Source: Sphingomonas taxi (lineage in GTDB: Bacteria > Pseudomonadota > Alphaproteobacteria > Sphingomonadales > Sphingomonadaceae). From it: DNA of 64,000 nt. The notes beneath the pieces are model-generated. The model was not told the origin of the DNA, ran no database searches, and saw only the letters and a list, made by a program, of their open reading frames with translations. Of the stretch, positions 19,099-27,239 are shown in pieces. Within the stretch, counting starts at the first letter, position 1; the number at the start of each line of letters is the position of its first letter. The stretch lies in the NCBI GenBank assembly GCA_003240625.1, contig QFMX01000006.1:186001-250000 (forward strand). The letters are read 5' to 3'. Made by a program: the position numbers and the translations under genes.

Positions 19099-20742
19099 TC
19101 AGCCTTCACGCACCTTCGCCAGCGTAGTCCCGGCAGTAATCGCCTCGATATCCGTCACCAAGTGCAGCAACCTTACCCCGCCGCGCGACATCGCCCGGTC
19201 CAGCGCCCCGGCAAAATCCTCGGTCCGGGAAACAGTCTCCGCCCAACACCCATAAGCCCGCCCGAGCGCGGCAAAGTCCGGGTTCCGCAACCCAGTCCCC
19301 GAAACCCGCCCCGGATACTCACGCTCCTGGTGCATGCGAATAGTCCCATACCCGCTATTATCGACGACCAGCACCAGCATGTCCGCCCCGTGCGCAACCG
19401 CGGTCACCAGTTCCTGCCCGTTCATCAGGAAACACCCGTCCCCGGCCAGCGCCACGACCGTCCGCTCCGGATGCCGCAAAGACGCGGCAACGGCCGCTGG
19501 CACGCCATACCCCATCGCTCCAGCGGTCGGCGCAAGCTGAGCCCCCGGCCCGGCATACGCCCAGTACCGATGCCACCACCCCGAATAATTCCCCGCGCCG
19601 TTGCAGAGGATCGCATCCGTCGGCAGCCGCTCGCGCATCGCCGTCACGCACGGTCCCAAGTCCATCACCAGATCGCGCGGCGCGGGCGTAGACCATTCCA
19701 GCCACTCCGCATGCGCCTCCGCCCCAGCACTCCGCGGCGGTAGGTCGACCAGCAGCAACGCTTCCGCAAACTCCGCCATCCCCGCACACACCGCGACATC
19801 CGCGCGGTAGGCCCGTTGCAACTCGTCCGGATCAGGATGCACATGGATCAGCCGCTGCCCCGGATGATCCGGCGTGATCAGCGCATACCCATCGGTCGTC
19901 GCCTCCCCCAGCCGCGGTCCGACGACCAGCAGCAAGTCCGCCGCCTTAACCCGCTCGACCAGCTTCGGATTGGGCCCATACCCAAGGTTTCCCGCCCAGA
20001 CCGGACAGTCGTTCGGAATAGCATCCTGCCGCCGAAACGCCGCCGCAACCGGAACACCGTTACGATCCGCCCATGTCGAGAACGCCCCCGACGCGGCCAC
20101 ATCCCAGCCTGCGCCCCCGACGATCGCGACCGGCCGCTCGGCGGTCGTCAGCAGATCGGCAAGCAGGTCCATCGTATCGGCGTCACACCCCTGCGCCACC
20201 CGCTCGACCCGCGGCCGATCGACCGCGTCGACGACGTCGAGCAGCATATCCTCCGGTAACGCCAGCACCACCGGCCCCGGCCGCCCCGACATCGCCGTCG
20301 CATAGGCGCGCGCGACATATTCCGGGATCCGCCGCGCATCGTCGATCCGCGCCGCCCATTTCGCGATCGGCGCGAACATCGCCTGGAAATCGATCTCCTG
20401 GAACGCCTCGCGGTCGCGCGTGCCGCGGTCGATATCGCCCACGAACAGGATCATCGGCTGCGAATCCTGCATCGCGACGTGAACCCCGATCGACGCGTTG
20501 GTCGCGCCCGGCCCGCGCGTCACGAACGCCACCCCCGGCCGGTGCGTCAGCGTCCCGTCCGCGCACGCCATATACGCGACGCCGCCCTCCTGCCGACACA
20601 CGACAAGGTCAATCGCGGGCGTATCGTGCAGCGCGTCGAGCACCGCGAGGAAGCTCTCCCCGGGCACGGTGAAGATCCGGTCGCAGCCCTGTGCGACGAG
20701 TTGGTCGACCAGGATACGGCCGCCGGTGCGTGGTGTGATCAT
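19099..20742 (-). CDS. Thiamine pyrophosphate-binding enzyme, acetolactate synthase-like
   Basis: A 547-residue ThDP-dependent enzyme with the three-domain layout of acetohydroxyacid synthase large subunits. The N-terminal Pyr domain has VPGESFLAVLDAL and the conserved Glu in CRQEGGVAYMACA. The central domain follows (VAIVGGAGWDVAAS). The C-terminal PP domain has the ThDP motif ALAGDGCFLMNGQELVTA with VVDNSGYGTI. It lacks the usual context of ilvB (no ilvN/ilvH small subunit) and does not look like a housekeeping AHAS. It could be a decarboxylase or ligase of 2-oxo acids, or a biosynthetic-pathway paralog. It is divergent from the SMP-30 gene by about 90 bases. Confidence 0.88.
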   Translation of the reverse strand: MITPRTGGRILVDQLVAQGCDRIFTVPGESFLAVLDALHDTPAIDLVVCRQEGGVAYMACADGTLTHRPGVAFVTRGPGATNASIGVHVAMQDSQPMILFVGDIDRGTRDREAFQEIDFQAMFAPIAKWAARIDDARRIPEYVARAYATAMSGRPGPVVLALPEDMLLDVVDAVDRPRVERVAQGCDADTMDLLADLLTTAERPVAIVGGAGWDVAASGAFSTWADRNGVPVAAAFRRQDAIPNDCPVWAGNLGYGPNPKLVERVKAADLLLVVGPRLGEATTDGYALITPDHPGQRLIHVHPDPDELQRAYRADVAVCAGMAEFAEALLLVDLPPRSAGAEAHAEWLEWSTPAPRDLVMDLGPCVTAMRERLPTDAILCNGAGNYSGWWHRYWAYAGPGAQLAPTAGAMGYGVPAAVAASLRHPERTVVALAGDGCFLMNGQELVTAVAHGADMLVLVVDNSGYGTIRMHQEREYPGRVSGTGLRNPDFAALGRAYGCWAETVSRTEDFAGALDRAMSRGGVRLLHLVTDIEAITAGTTLAKVREG

Positions 20743-20833
20743 CGGTGCATCCTGCCGTCCGTTGTGCGCGAAGTCGAGAAACGGTTACGCTGGCGTCGAA
20801 GCCGGGACCAACCCGACTCGCCCGGAGAGGATC

Positions 20834-21733
20834 ATGACCGAGTTCACCACCGTCGCCGACGGCCTTCGTTTCCCCGAGGGCCCTGTGGCGATGCCCGACG
20901 GCAGCGTCATCCTCGTCGAGATCGAGGCGGGCCGCATCACCCGCATCGCTCCCGACGGCGCCAAATCGACGGTCGCCGAGCCCGGCGGCGGCCCCAACGG
21001 CCTCGCGCTCGGCCCCGACGGCAAGCTGTATTGCTGCAACAATGGCGGCTTCGCGTGGCGCGAGACGAACGGCTTTCTCACCCCGCACGGCCAACCGGAC
21101 GACTATTCGGGCGGCCGCATCGAGCGGATCGACATCGCCACCGGCGGCGTCGAGATCCTCTACAGGAATGGCGATTTCGGCTGCTCGCTGCGAGGACCCA
21201 ACGACATCGTCTTCGATTCGCACGGCGGTTTCTGGTTCACCGACCACGGCAAATCGCGCGACCGGGCCCGTGATATCACCGGGGTTTTCTACGCCCAAGC
21301 CGACGGCAGCCATCTTGAGGAAGTGATCTTCCCCAGCGAAAATCCCAACGGCATCGGTCTCTCGCCCGACGGCAAGACGTTGTACGCAGCGGAAACCTAC
21401 ACCTGCCGCCTGATGGCGTTCGACATCGTCGCGCCCGGCAAGGTCGCCAGCGCCGCGGGCACGCCACTCTACCGCCCCGCCGGCTACAAGTTCTTCGACT
21501 CGCTAGGTGTCGAGGCGTGCGGGAACATCTGCGTCGCGACGATTGGCGAATGCGGGATCAGTGTGATCTCGCCCGCCGGGGAGCTGGTCGAGTTCGTTGC
21601 CACCGACGACGTCTTCACCACCAACATCTGCTGGGGCGGCGCGGACGGCATGGACGCGTACATAACCTGCTCGGGCAGCGGCCGGCTGGTGAAGACCCGC
21701 TGGAATCGCCCGGGGTTGAAGCTGGTGTATTGA
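20834..21733 (+). CDS. SMP-30/gluconolactonase family protein
   Basis: A 299-residue six-bladed beta-propeller of the SMP-30/gluconolaconase/LRE family, a metal-dependent lactone hydrolase group. It starts MTEFTTVADGLRFPEGPVAM, with GGAGAGG upstream. The conserved FPEGP (metal-binding Glu), GPNGLALGPDGKLYCCNNGG, LRGPNDIVFDSHGGFWFTDHG and NPNGIGLSPDGKTLYAAET motifs are all present. Likely substrates are sugar lactones. It has no signal peptide, so it is cytoplasmic. Divergent from the ThDP enzyme with a short shared promoter region; a joint catabolic role is possible but not shown. Confidence 0.92.
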   Translation: MTEFTTVADGLRFPEGPVAMPDGSVILVEIEAGRITRIAPDGAKSTVAEPGGGPNGLALGPDGKLYCCNNGGFAWRETNGFLTPHGQPDDYSGGRIERIDIATGGVEILYRNGDFGCSLRGPNDIVFDSHGGFWFTDHGKSRDRARDITGVFYAQADGSHLEEVIFPSENPNGIGLSPDGKTLYAAETYTCRLMAFDIVAPGKVASAAGTPLYRPAGYKFFDSLGVEACGNICVATIGECGISVISPAGELVEFVATDDVFTTNICWGGADGMDAYITCSGSGRLVKTRWNRPGLKLVY

Positions 21734-21741
21734 GAGCGGCT

Positions 21742-21869
21742 CAATCCCCCCCCTGGCGGGGGGGGGCACCGAAGGTGACGGAGGGGAGGACACGGAGCAG
21801 AGGTTACCCTTACCTCCCCCTCCGTCCGGCAAGGGCCGGCCACCTCCCCCTGGCGGGGGAGGATCGTGA
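21742..21869. repeat. Dispersed repeat, family D
   Basis: A roughly 128-base element between SMP-30 and scoA: CCCCCCCCTGGCGGGGGGGG at one end and CACCTCCCCCTGGCGGGGGA at the other, with a CCTCCCCCTCCGTC core. Members of the same family sit at 35450-35585 and 35782-35920. Confidence 0.8.
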
Positions 21870-21941
21870 AAAGTCGATCCGCGCTACGTTGCCGAGTGCC
21901 AACCACCGGCTTATGCGAGGCGAAAGACCAGAGGAGGATGC

Positions 21942-22652
21942 ATGGCGAACAAGCGCTACACCGATGCGGCGGCGGCACTCGAAGGCGTGCTGTTCGACGG
22001 CATGACGATCTGCGCGGGCGGGTTCGGGCTGTGCGGCATCCCCGAGCGGCTGATCGACGCGATCGAGGCGTCCGGGGTGAAGGACCTGACGATCGCCAGC
22101 AACAACGCTGGCATCGACGGGCAGGGCCTCGGCAAACTGCTCCGCTCGCGCCAGGTGAAGAAGATGATCTCGTCCTATGTCGGTGAGAACAAGGAGTTCG
22201 AGCGGCAATATCTCAGCGGCGAACTCGAGGTCGAGTTCTGCCCGCAGGGCACGCTCGCCGAACGCTGCCGGGCAGGGGGCGCGGGCATCCCCGGCTTCTA
22301 CACCAAGACCGGCGTCGGCACGCAGGTGGCCGAGGGCAAGGAAGTGAAGGTCTTCGACGGCCAGGAATACATCCTCGAACGCGGTATCCGCGCCGACCTC
22401 GCGATCGTCAAGGGCTGGAAGGCGGACGAGAGCGGCAACCTCATTTTCCGCAAGACCGCGCGCAACTTCAACCAGCCGATGGCTACTGCTGGCAAGATCT
22501 GCGTCGCCGAGGTCGAGGAGATCGTCCCCGTGGGGAGCCTCGATCCCGACACGATCCACCTGCCCGGCATCTACGTAAAGCGGATGATCGTCGGCGCGCC
22601 CTACGACAAGCAGATCGAATTCCGCACCGTCCGCGAGCGGGTCTCGGCGTGA
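21942..22652 (+). CDS. scoA: 3-oxoacid CoA-transferase subunit A
   Basis: A 236-residue alpha subunit of succinyl-CoA:3-ketoacid CoA-transferase, which activates acetoacetate using succinyl-CoA. The N-terminal ICAGGFGLCGIPERLIDAI glycine-rich motif and SNNAGIDGQGLGKLL are typical of subunit A; the catalytic Glu is on subunit B, encoded 1.3 kb downstream. The subunits are separated by two genes (a HAD phosphatase and a DUF5076-like gene), all joined by 4-base or shorter overlaps. The stop overlaps the next start (GTGA). This operon would serve ketone body or polyhydroxybutyrate-derived acetoacetate use. Confidence 0.95.
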   Translation: MANKRYTDAAAALEGVLFDGMTICAGGFGLCGIPERLIDAIEASGVKDLTIASNNAGIDGQGLGKLLRSRQVKKMISSYVGENKEFERQYLSGELEVEFCPQGTLAERCRAGGAGIPGFYTKTGVGTQVAEGKEVKVFDGQEYILERGIRADLAIVKGWKADESGNLIFRKTARNFNQPMATAGKICVAEVEEIVPVGSLDPDTIHLPGIYVKRMIVGAPYDKQIEFRTVRERVSA

Positions 22653-23608
22653 AGTCAGGCCCGTTGGTGTACCGCAAGCGTGGCCCGTTCTCCTGCGAAG
22701 GCAGGAGCCCAGGGTCACGGGCGCTGCGGTTGGTATCCTGGACCCCTGCGTTCGCAGGGGCACTGGCTCTACAGGGATGCGTGAGCGTTTCCGCACCGAC
22801 CTCGATCGCGTCTTCGCCTAGCATCGCCGCCCCCGTCGCCGTGGACGGCGTCCCCGCCGGCATGCAGTATCTCTACGCCTCGGGCGAAGCCGCCGCTGTC
22901 AGCATCCAGGCCTGGAATGCCCTCGTCGGCTACGTCCGCGCGCAACGCACGCCGATCTCCGTCGTCCTCGCACAAGGCGCCTCGCTCGCGGCGCCGAGCT
23001 TCACCTCCTGCGGCACCAAACCCAAAGCCGCCGTGTTCGACGTCGACGAGACCGTCCTGCTCAACCTCGGCTTCGAATATGACGCGTCCTCCGGCCAACC
23101 CTGGTCCGACCCCCGCTGGCAGGATTGGGAGCGCACCGGCGTCAAGCAAGTCGCCCCCGTCCCCGGCGCGCTCGCCGCACTTACCCAGCTTCGCGCGATG
23201 GGCGTCGCCGTCGTTTTTAACAGCAACCGCTCCGCCGCCAACGCCGCACAAACTCAGGCGGCGATCGAAGCCGCTGGCCTCGGCCCCGCGCGCCACGGCG
23301 AGACGCTGTTCCTGTCGGGTGACGACGAGACCGGCTCGAAGAAGGACGGCCGCCGCGCCATGATCGCGGCGAAATACTGCGTCGTCGCGATGGGCGGCGA
23401 CCAGCTCGGGGACTTCAGCGACCTGTTCAACGCCGGCCAGACCCCCGCCACGCGGCGCGCCACGGTCCAGTCGCCCGCGATCGCCGCGAAATGGGGCGCA
23501 GGGTGGTTCGTGCTACCCAACCCCGTCTACGGCACTGCGCTCAAAGGCAATCGCGACGAGGTATTCCCGCCAGCAGTCCGCTGGGCCCCGACAGGAGGCG
23601 TACGCTAA
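22649..23608 (+). CDS. HAD superfamily acid phosphatase, predicted lipoprotein
   Basis: A 319-residue protein starting at GTG 22649, overlapping the scoA stop. The class B/C acid phosphatase motif AVFDVDETVLLN gives the nucleophile Asp131; the second motif VVFNSNRSA and later GGDQLGDF complete the HAD active site. The N-terminus has basic residues, then a hydrophobic run ending LQGC, a lipobox at 41-44 with Cys44 as the lipidation site. Residues 13-38 are encoded by a copy of a dispersed palindromic repeat, so part of the export signal derives from it. Substrate unknown (nucleotides or other phosphomonoesters outside the inner membrane). Its place in the CoA-transferase operon is unexplained. 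Confidence 0.85.
   Translation: MKSGPLVYRKRGPFSCEGRSPGSRALRLVSWTPAFAGALALQGCVSVSAPTSIASSPSIAAPVAVDGVPAGMQYLYASGEAAAVSIQAWNALVGYVRAQRTPISVVLAQGASLAAPSFTSCGTKPKAAVFDVDETVLLNLGFEYDASSGQPWSDPRWQDWERTGVKQVAPVPGALAALTQLRAMGVAVVFNSNRSAANAAQTQAAIEAAGLGPARHGETLFLSGDDETGSKKDGRRAMIAAKYCVVAMGGDQLGDFSDLFNAGQTPATRRATVQSPAIAAKWGAGWFVLPNPVYGTALKGNRDEVFPPAVRWAPTGGVR
22687..22760 (+). repeat. Family C repeat embedded in the phosphatase coding region
   Basis: GTTCTCCTGCGAAGGCAGGA followed about 30 bases later by TGGACCCCTGCGTTCGCAGG: the same two-stem design as the intergenic family C copies. Here it lies wholly within the open reading frame, encoding about residues 13-38 of the lipoprotein. Confidence 0.8.
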
Positions 23609-23916
23609 TGGCCGATCACCCTAATTCGATCGCGCTCGACATAGGCGCGAAACTGACGAGCGAATCGGTCGAGGTCGCGCGCATCTGGATCACCAACGGC
23701 GCCGGCAGCAACGTGCTGATCGACGCGGGCATCCTCGAAGACCCCACCGTGTTCGGCTACCTGATCGCCGACACGATCCGCCACGCCGCGCGCGCCTATG
23801 CGGGCACCTGGGGCCTTGCCGAGGACACCGCGTTGCAGGCGATCGTCGACGGCGTCGGCACTGAGCTGCGCGAACAGTTCACGACCATCACCACCATCCA
23901 GGAAGGAATGCACTGA
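23608..23916 (+). CDS. DUF5076-like protein (102 aa)
   Basis: A 102-residue acidic protein starting MADHPNSIALDIGAKLTSES. It contains VEVARIWITNGAGSNVLID and a helical C-terminal half, with IADTIRHAARAYAGTWGL. From memory it fits DUF5076, a small domain found next to CoA-transferase genes in sphingomonads. No signal peptide or membrane segment. Its start overlaps the phosphatase stop (TAATG) and its stop overlaps the scoB start (TGATG), so it is translationally coupled to both. A chaperone or accessory role for the CoA-transferase is possible but unproven. Confidence 0.75.
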   Translation: MADHPNSIALDIGAKLTSESVEVARIWITNGAGSNVLIDAGILEDPTVFGYLIADTIRHAARAYAGTWGLAEDTALQAIVDGVGTELREQFTTITTIQEGMH

Positions 23917-24551
23917 TGCCCTGGGACCGTAACCAGATGGCCGCGCGCGCCGCCAAGGAACTCAAGGACGGATACTACGTCAATCTCGGCATCGGCATCC
24001 CGACGCTCGTCGCGAACAACATCCCCGAGGGCATGACCGTCACGCTCCAGTCGGAAAACGGCATGCTCGGGATCGGCCCGTTCCCCTACGCGGGCGAGGA
24101 GGACGCCGACCTTATCAACGCAGGCAAGCAAACGATCAGCGAACTCCCCTCGTCGGTGTATTTCAGCTCGTCGGACAGCTTCGCGATGATCCGCGGCGGC
24201 CATATCGACCTCACGGTGCTCGGCGCGATGGAGGTCAGCGAGGACGGCGACATCGCCAACTGGATGATCCCGGGGAAAATGATCAAGGGTATGGGCGGCG
24301 CGATGGACCTCGTCGCGGGCGTCAAGCAGATCATCGTCGTGATGGACCACAATGCCAAGGACGGCAGCCCCAAGTTCATCCCGTCCTGCACGCTGCCGCT
24401 GACCGGCAAGAACGTCGTCGACATGATCGTCACCGATCTGGCGGTGTTCCAGCGCGCCGATCACGACACCCCGTTCAAGCTCGTCGAGCTCGCCCCCGGC
24501 GTGACCGCGGACGAGGTCGCGGCGAAGACGACGGCGCACTACACCGCCTGA
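23916..24551 (+). CDS. scoB: 3-oxoacid CoA-transferase subunit B
   Basis: A 211-residue beta subunit of succinyl-CoA:3-ketoacid CoA-transferase. It has YYVNLGIGIPTLVANNIPEG and the catalytic Glu in LQSENGMLGIGPFPYAGEED, the residue that forms the glutamyl-CoA thioester, then SSDSFAMIRGGHIDLTVLGA. Length matches bacterial ScoB. Start overlaps the upstream stop (TGATG) and its own stop overlaps the hydrolase start in the same way. It pairs with subunit A at 21942-22652. Confidence 0.95.
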   Translation: MPWDRNQMAARAAKELKDGYYVNLGIGIPTLVANNIPEGMTVTLQSENGMLGIGPFPYAGEEDADLINAGKQTISELPSSVYFSSSDSFAMIRGGHIDLTVLGAMEVSEDGDIANWMIPGKMIKGMGGAMDLVAGVKQIIVVMDHNAKDGSPKFIPSCTLPLTGKNVVDMIVTDLAVFQRADHDTPFKLVELAPGVTADEVAAKTTAHYTA

Positions 24552-25483
24552 TGAAACGCGCCGCCATCGTCATAGCGCTGATCGTGATCCTGATTGCGGG
24601 CACGGCGTTCACGGCCGGGCCGGGCACGCTCAGCGTCCTCGACGGCGTGATGGGTGGCGGTCGCGGCACGGCGCGGGTGCGCGAGGGCGTCCCGTTCGGC
24701 ACGCACGGCCAGAAACTCGACGTCTGGCGCCCGTCCGGCGGCGCGAAGACCGGTCTGCCGGTGCTGATCTTCTGGTACGGCGGCGGCTGGGTCCACGGCT
24801 CGCGCGGCGCCTACGCCTTCGCCGCGCGCGCCTATGCGAAGGCGGGCTACGTCGTCGTCGTGCCCGACTACCGGAAGGTACCGGATGTGCGTTTCCCCGC
24901 CTTCCTCCAGGATGGCGCCGAAGCGGTGAAATGGACGCGCGACCACATCGCGCAGTCGGGCGGCGACCCGAACCGGATCGCCGTCGCTGGGCATTCTGCG
25001 GGGGCCTACACCGTCGCGATGCTGACGCTCGACCAGCGCTGGCTGAAGGCGGAAGGCGTCGACCCTCGCATCATCAGGGCCGCGGTCGGTCTTTGCGGCC
25101 CGTACGACTTCTATCCCTTCACCGCCAAGCGCGCGATCGACGCGATGCAGGGTGCGGCAGACCCGGTGATGACCCAGCCGATCCACTTCGCGCGGGCCGA
25201 TGCGCCGCCGATGCTGCTGATCACCGCCGGCGACGACACGCAGGTAAAGCCCCACAACGCGATCAACCTCACCGCGCGGTTGAAGGCGCTCGGCGCACCG
25301 GTCACGCACATCGACTATCCCGGCCTCAGCCACGAAAACGTGGCGATGGCACTGTCGAAGCCGTTCCGCGGGAAAGCGCCGGTGCTGGCCGACAGCGTCG
25401 CGTTCCTGAACCGGGCGATGCCTCCCCCCCCCGTCATCCTGACGAAAGTCAGGAGCCAGAGCCACGAGGGACGGCGCCCGTAA
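24551..25483 (+). CDS. Alpha/beta hydrolase (esterase/lipase-like), membrane-anchored or exported
   Basis: A 310-residue protein with an N-terminal hydrophobic segment (residues 4-22). The hormone-sensitive-lipase-like oxyanion region is LIFWYGGGWVHG (HGGG variant), the nucleophile elbow is AGHSAGAY with Ser149, and the charge-relay residues lie in ITAGDDTQVKPHN and YPGLSHEN. Such enzymes hydrolyse carboxyl esters, and an acyl-ester role would suit the upstream CoA-transferase. The last 16 residues (from about 295) and the stop codon lie in the left arm and loop of a perfect inverted repeat, so the C-terminal tail is repeat-derived. Confidence 0.87.
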   Translation: MKRAAIVIALIVILIAGTAFTAGPGTLSVLDGVMGGGRGTARVREGVPFGTHGQKLDVWRPSGGAKTGLPVLIFWYGGGWVHGSRGAYAFAARAYAKAGYVVVVPDYRKVPDVRFPAFLQDGAEAVKWTRDHIAQSGGDPNRIAVAGHSAGAYTVAMLTLDQRWLKAEGVDPRIIRAAVGLCGPYDFYPFTAKRAIDAMQGAADPVMTQPIHFARADAPPMLLITAGDDTQVKPHNAINLTARLKALGAPVTHIDYPGLSHENVAMALSKPFRGKAPVLADSVAFLNRAMPPPPVILTKVRSQSHEGRRP

Positions 25484-25512
25484 CCCTGGGTCCTGACTTT
25501 CGTCAGGATGAC
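25433..25512. repeat. Perfect 22-bp inverted repeat spanning the hydrolase stop codon
   Basis: The left arm at 25433-25454 and the right arm at 25491-25512 are perfect reverse complements (GTCATCCTGACGAAAGTCAG, extended by GA), with a 36-base loop holding the TAA stop. It would form a strong hairpin at the end of the transcript and may act as an mRNA 3' stabiliser or terminator. Confidence 0.85.
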
Positions 25513-25537
25513 GTAGTCTATGTCGATCCCCTCGCCG

Positions 25538-25592
25538 TTTTCCCCCGCGGAGGCGGGGACCCAGTCTGGACTCCCGCCTTCGCGAGAGAACA
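25538..25592. repeat. Dispersed repeat, family C
   Basis: CCCCCGCGGAGGCGGGGACC with CCAGTCTGGACTCCCGCCTT and CGCGAGAGAA: the same design as the copies near 11.2, 16.1, 59.5 and 62.2 kb. It lies between the hydrolase and leuC. Confidence 0.75.
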
Positions 25593-25686
25593 TCTTCTCG
25601 CGATCGCTCTACGCACACGGCTCAGCGACCGAAAATTACATCGAACCTTGGCGCGGCAGCCTATTTCGGTTAACGCGCGCCCCATC

Positions 25687-27138
25687 ATGGCCACTCCACA
25701 AACGCTGTACGAAAAGATCTGGGCGGCGCACGTCGTCGAACGCCGCGACGATGGCACCTGCCTGATCTATATCGACCGCCACCTCGTCCACGAGGTCACG
25801 AGCCCGCAGGCCTTCGAAGGCCTCCGCGTGGCGGGCCGCAAAGTGCGCCGCCCCGACCTGACGCTTGCCGTCCCCGATCACAATTTGCCGACGACCGCGC
25901 GCAAGGACGCCGCCGGTCGTGTCCTGCCGATCGCCGACCCCGAGAGCGCGCAACAGCTCGACGCGCTCCGCCGCAACACGTCCGAGTTCGGCATCGACTA
26001 TATCGACGCGACCGCCGCCGAGCAGGGCATCGTCCACGTCGTCGGCCCGGAGCAGGGCTTCACGCTCCCCGGCACCACGCTGGTCTGCGGCGACAGCCAC
26101 ACCTCGGCGCACGGTGCCCTCGGCGCTTTGGCGTTCGGGATCGGCACCAGCGAAGTCGAGCACGTCCTCGCCACGCAGACGTTGTTGTTGTCGCAAGCCA
26201 AGACGATGGAAGTTCGTGTCGACGGCGAACTCGGTTTCGGCGTCAGCCCGAAGGACGTCATCCTCGCGATCATCGGCAAGATCGGTGCGGCGGGCGGCAC
26301 CGGCCACGTCATCGAATTCACCGGCAGCGTCATCCGCGCGATGTCGATCGAAGGTCGCCTGACGATCGCCAACATGTCGATCGAGGCGGGCGCACGCGCC
26401 GGCCTGATCGCGCCCGACGATACGACCTTCGCCTATCTCAAGGGCCGCCCGATGGCCCCGACCGGCGAGCATTGGGACCGCGCGGTCGCCTGGTGGCGCA
26501 GTCTCGCGACCGATCCCGGCGCGAAGTACGACAAGTCCGTCACGCTCGACGCCGCCGACATCGCCCCCGGCCTCACTTGGGGCACCAGCCCCGAGGACGT
26601 CGTCCCGATCACCGGGTTCGTCCCCGAACCGTCGAGCTTCGCCGATCCCGCCAAGCAGGCCGCCGCCCAAAAGTCGCTAGACTATATGGGCCTCACCGCC
26701 GGCACCGCGATGCGCGACGTGCCGATCCAGCACGTCTTCATCGGCAGCTGCACCAACAGTCGCATCGAGGACCTGCGCGCCGCGGCGGCGATCGCCGACG
26801 GCCGCCACGTCGCGACCGGTGTCCGCGCGCTCGTCGTTCCCGGCTCGGGCCTCGTCAAGCGCCAGGCTGAAGCCGAGGGGCTCGACCGAATCTTCATCAC
26901 CGCCGGGTTCGAATGGCGCGAGCCGGGCTGTTCGATGTGTCTCGCGATGAACCCGGACAAAGTCCCTGCGGGGGAACGTTGCGCTTCCACGTCGAACCGT
27001 AATTTCGTCGGCCGACAGGGTCCCGGAGCGCGCACGCATCTGGTATCACCCGCCATGGCGGCGGCAGCGGCGGTGACCGGCAAGCTGAGCGACGTCAGAG
27101 AGTTGATGAACCGAAATCTGGTGGGGGCACACGCATGA
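25687..27138 (+). CDS. leuC: 3-isopropylmalate dehydratase large subunit
   Basis: A 483-residue aconitase-family enzyme that isomerises 2- to 3-isopropylmalate in leucine synthesis together with LeuD. It starts MATPQTLYEKIWAAHVV. It has VCGDSHTSAHGALGALAFGI, the 4Fe-4S ligand cysteines in FIGSCTNSRIEDLR and GCSMCLAMNPD, and the CASTSNRNFVGRQGPGARTH signature. Length is close to other bacterial LeuC proteins. Its TGA stop overlaps the ATG of a 34-codon gene, which in turn overlaps leuD. Confidence 0.97.
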   Translation: MATPQTLYEKIWAAHVVERRDDGTCLIYIDRHLVHEVTSPQAFEGLRVAGRKVRRPDLTLAVPDHNLPTTARKDAAGRVLPIADPESAQQLDALRRNTSEFGIDYIDATAAEQGIVHVVGPEQGFTLPGTTLVCGDSHTSAHGALGALAFGIGTSEVEHVLATQTLLLSQAKTMEVRVDGELGFGVSPKDVILAIIGKIGAAGGTGHVIEFTGSVIRAMSIEGRLTIANMSIEAGARAGLIAPDDTTFAYLKGRPMAPTGEHWDRAVAWWRSLATDPGAKYDKSVTLDAADIAPGLTWGTSPEDVVPITGFVPEPSSFADPAKQAAAQKSLDYMGLTAGTAMRDVPIQHVFIGSCTNSRIEDLRAAAAIADGRHVATGVRALVVPGSGLVKRQAEAEGLDRIFITAGFEWREPGCSMCLAMNPDKVPAGERCASTSNRNFVGRQGPGARTHLVSPAMAAAAAVTGKLSDVRELMNRNLVGAHA

Positions 27139-27239
27139 AGAAGGTTTTCGTATTGTTGGCGGCGGGCGCAATGATCAGCGGCGTCGCGGCCTATGTCGCA
27201 TCGGCGCGTGTGGTTCCGGAGCGCACGGAACAGCGATGA
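27135..27239 (+). CDS. 34-residue single-helix small protein between leuC and leuD
   Basis: A 34-codon reading frame: ATG at 27135 overlaps the leuC stop (ATGA) and its TGA overlaps the leuD ATG in the same way. The product begins MKKVFVLLAAGAMISGVAAY and ends with charged residues (VPERTEQR): a two-lysine N-terminus and one hydrophobic helix of about 17 residues, which could be a membrane anchor or a signal peptide. The double 4-base overlap strongly suggests it is translated as part of the leu operon. It may serve mainly to couple translation. Family unknown to me. Confidence 0.7.
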   Translation: MKKVFVLLAAGAMISGVAAYVASARVVPERTEQR

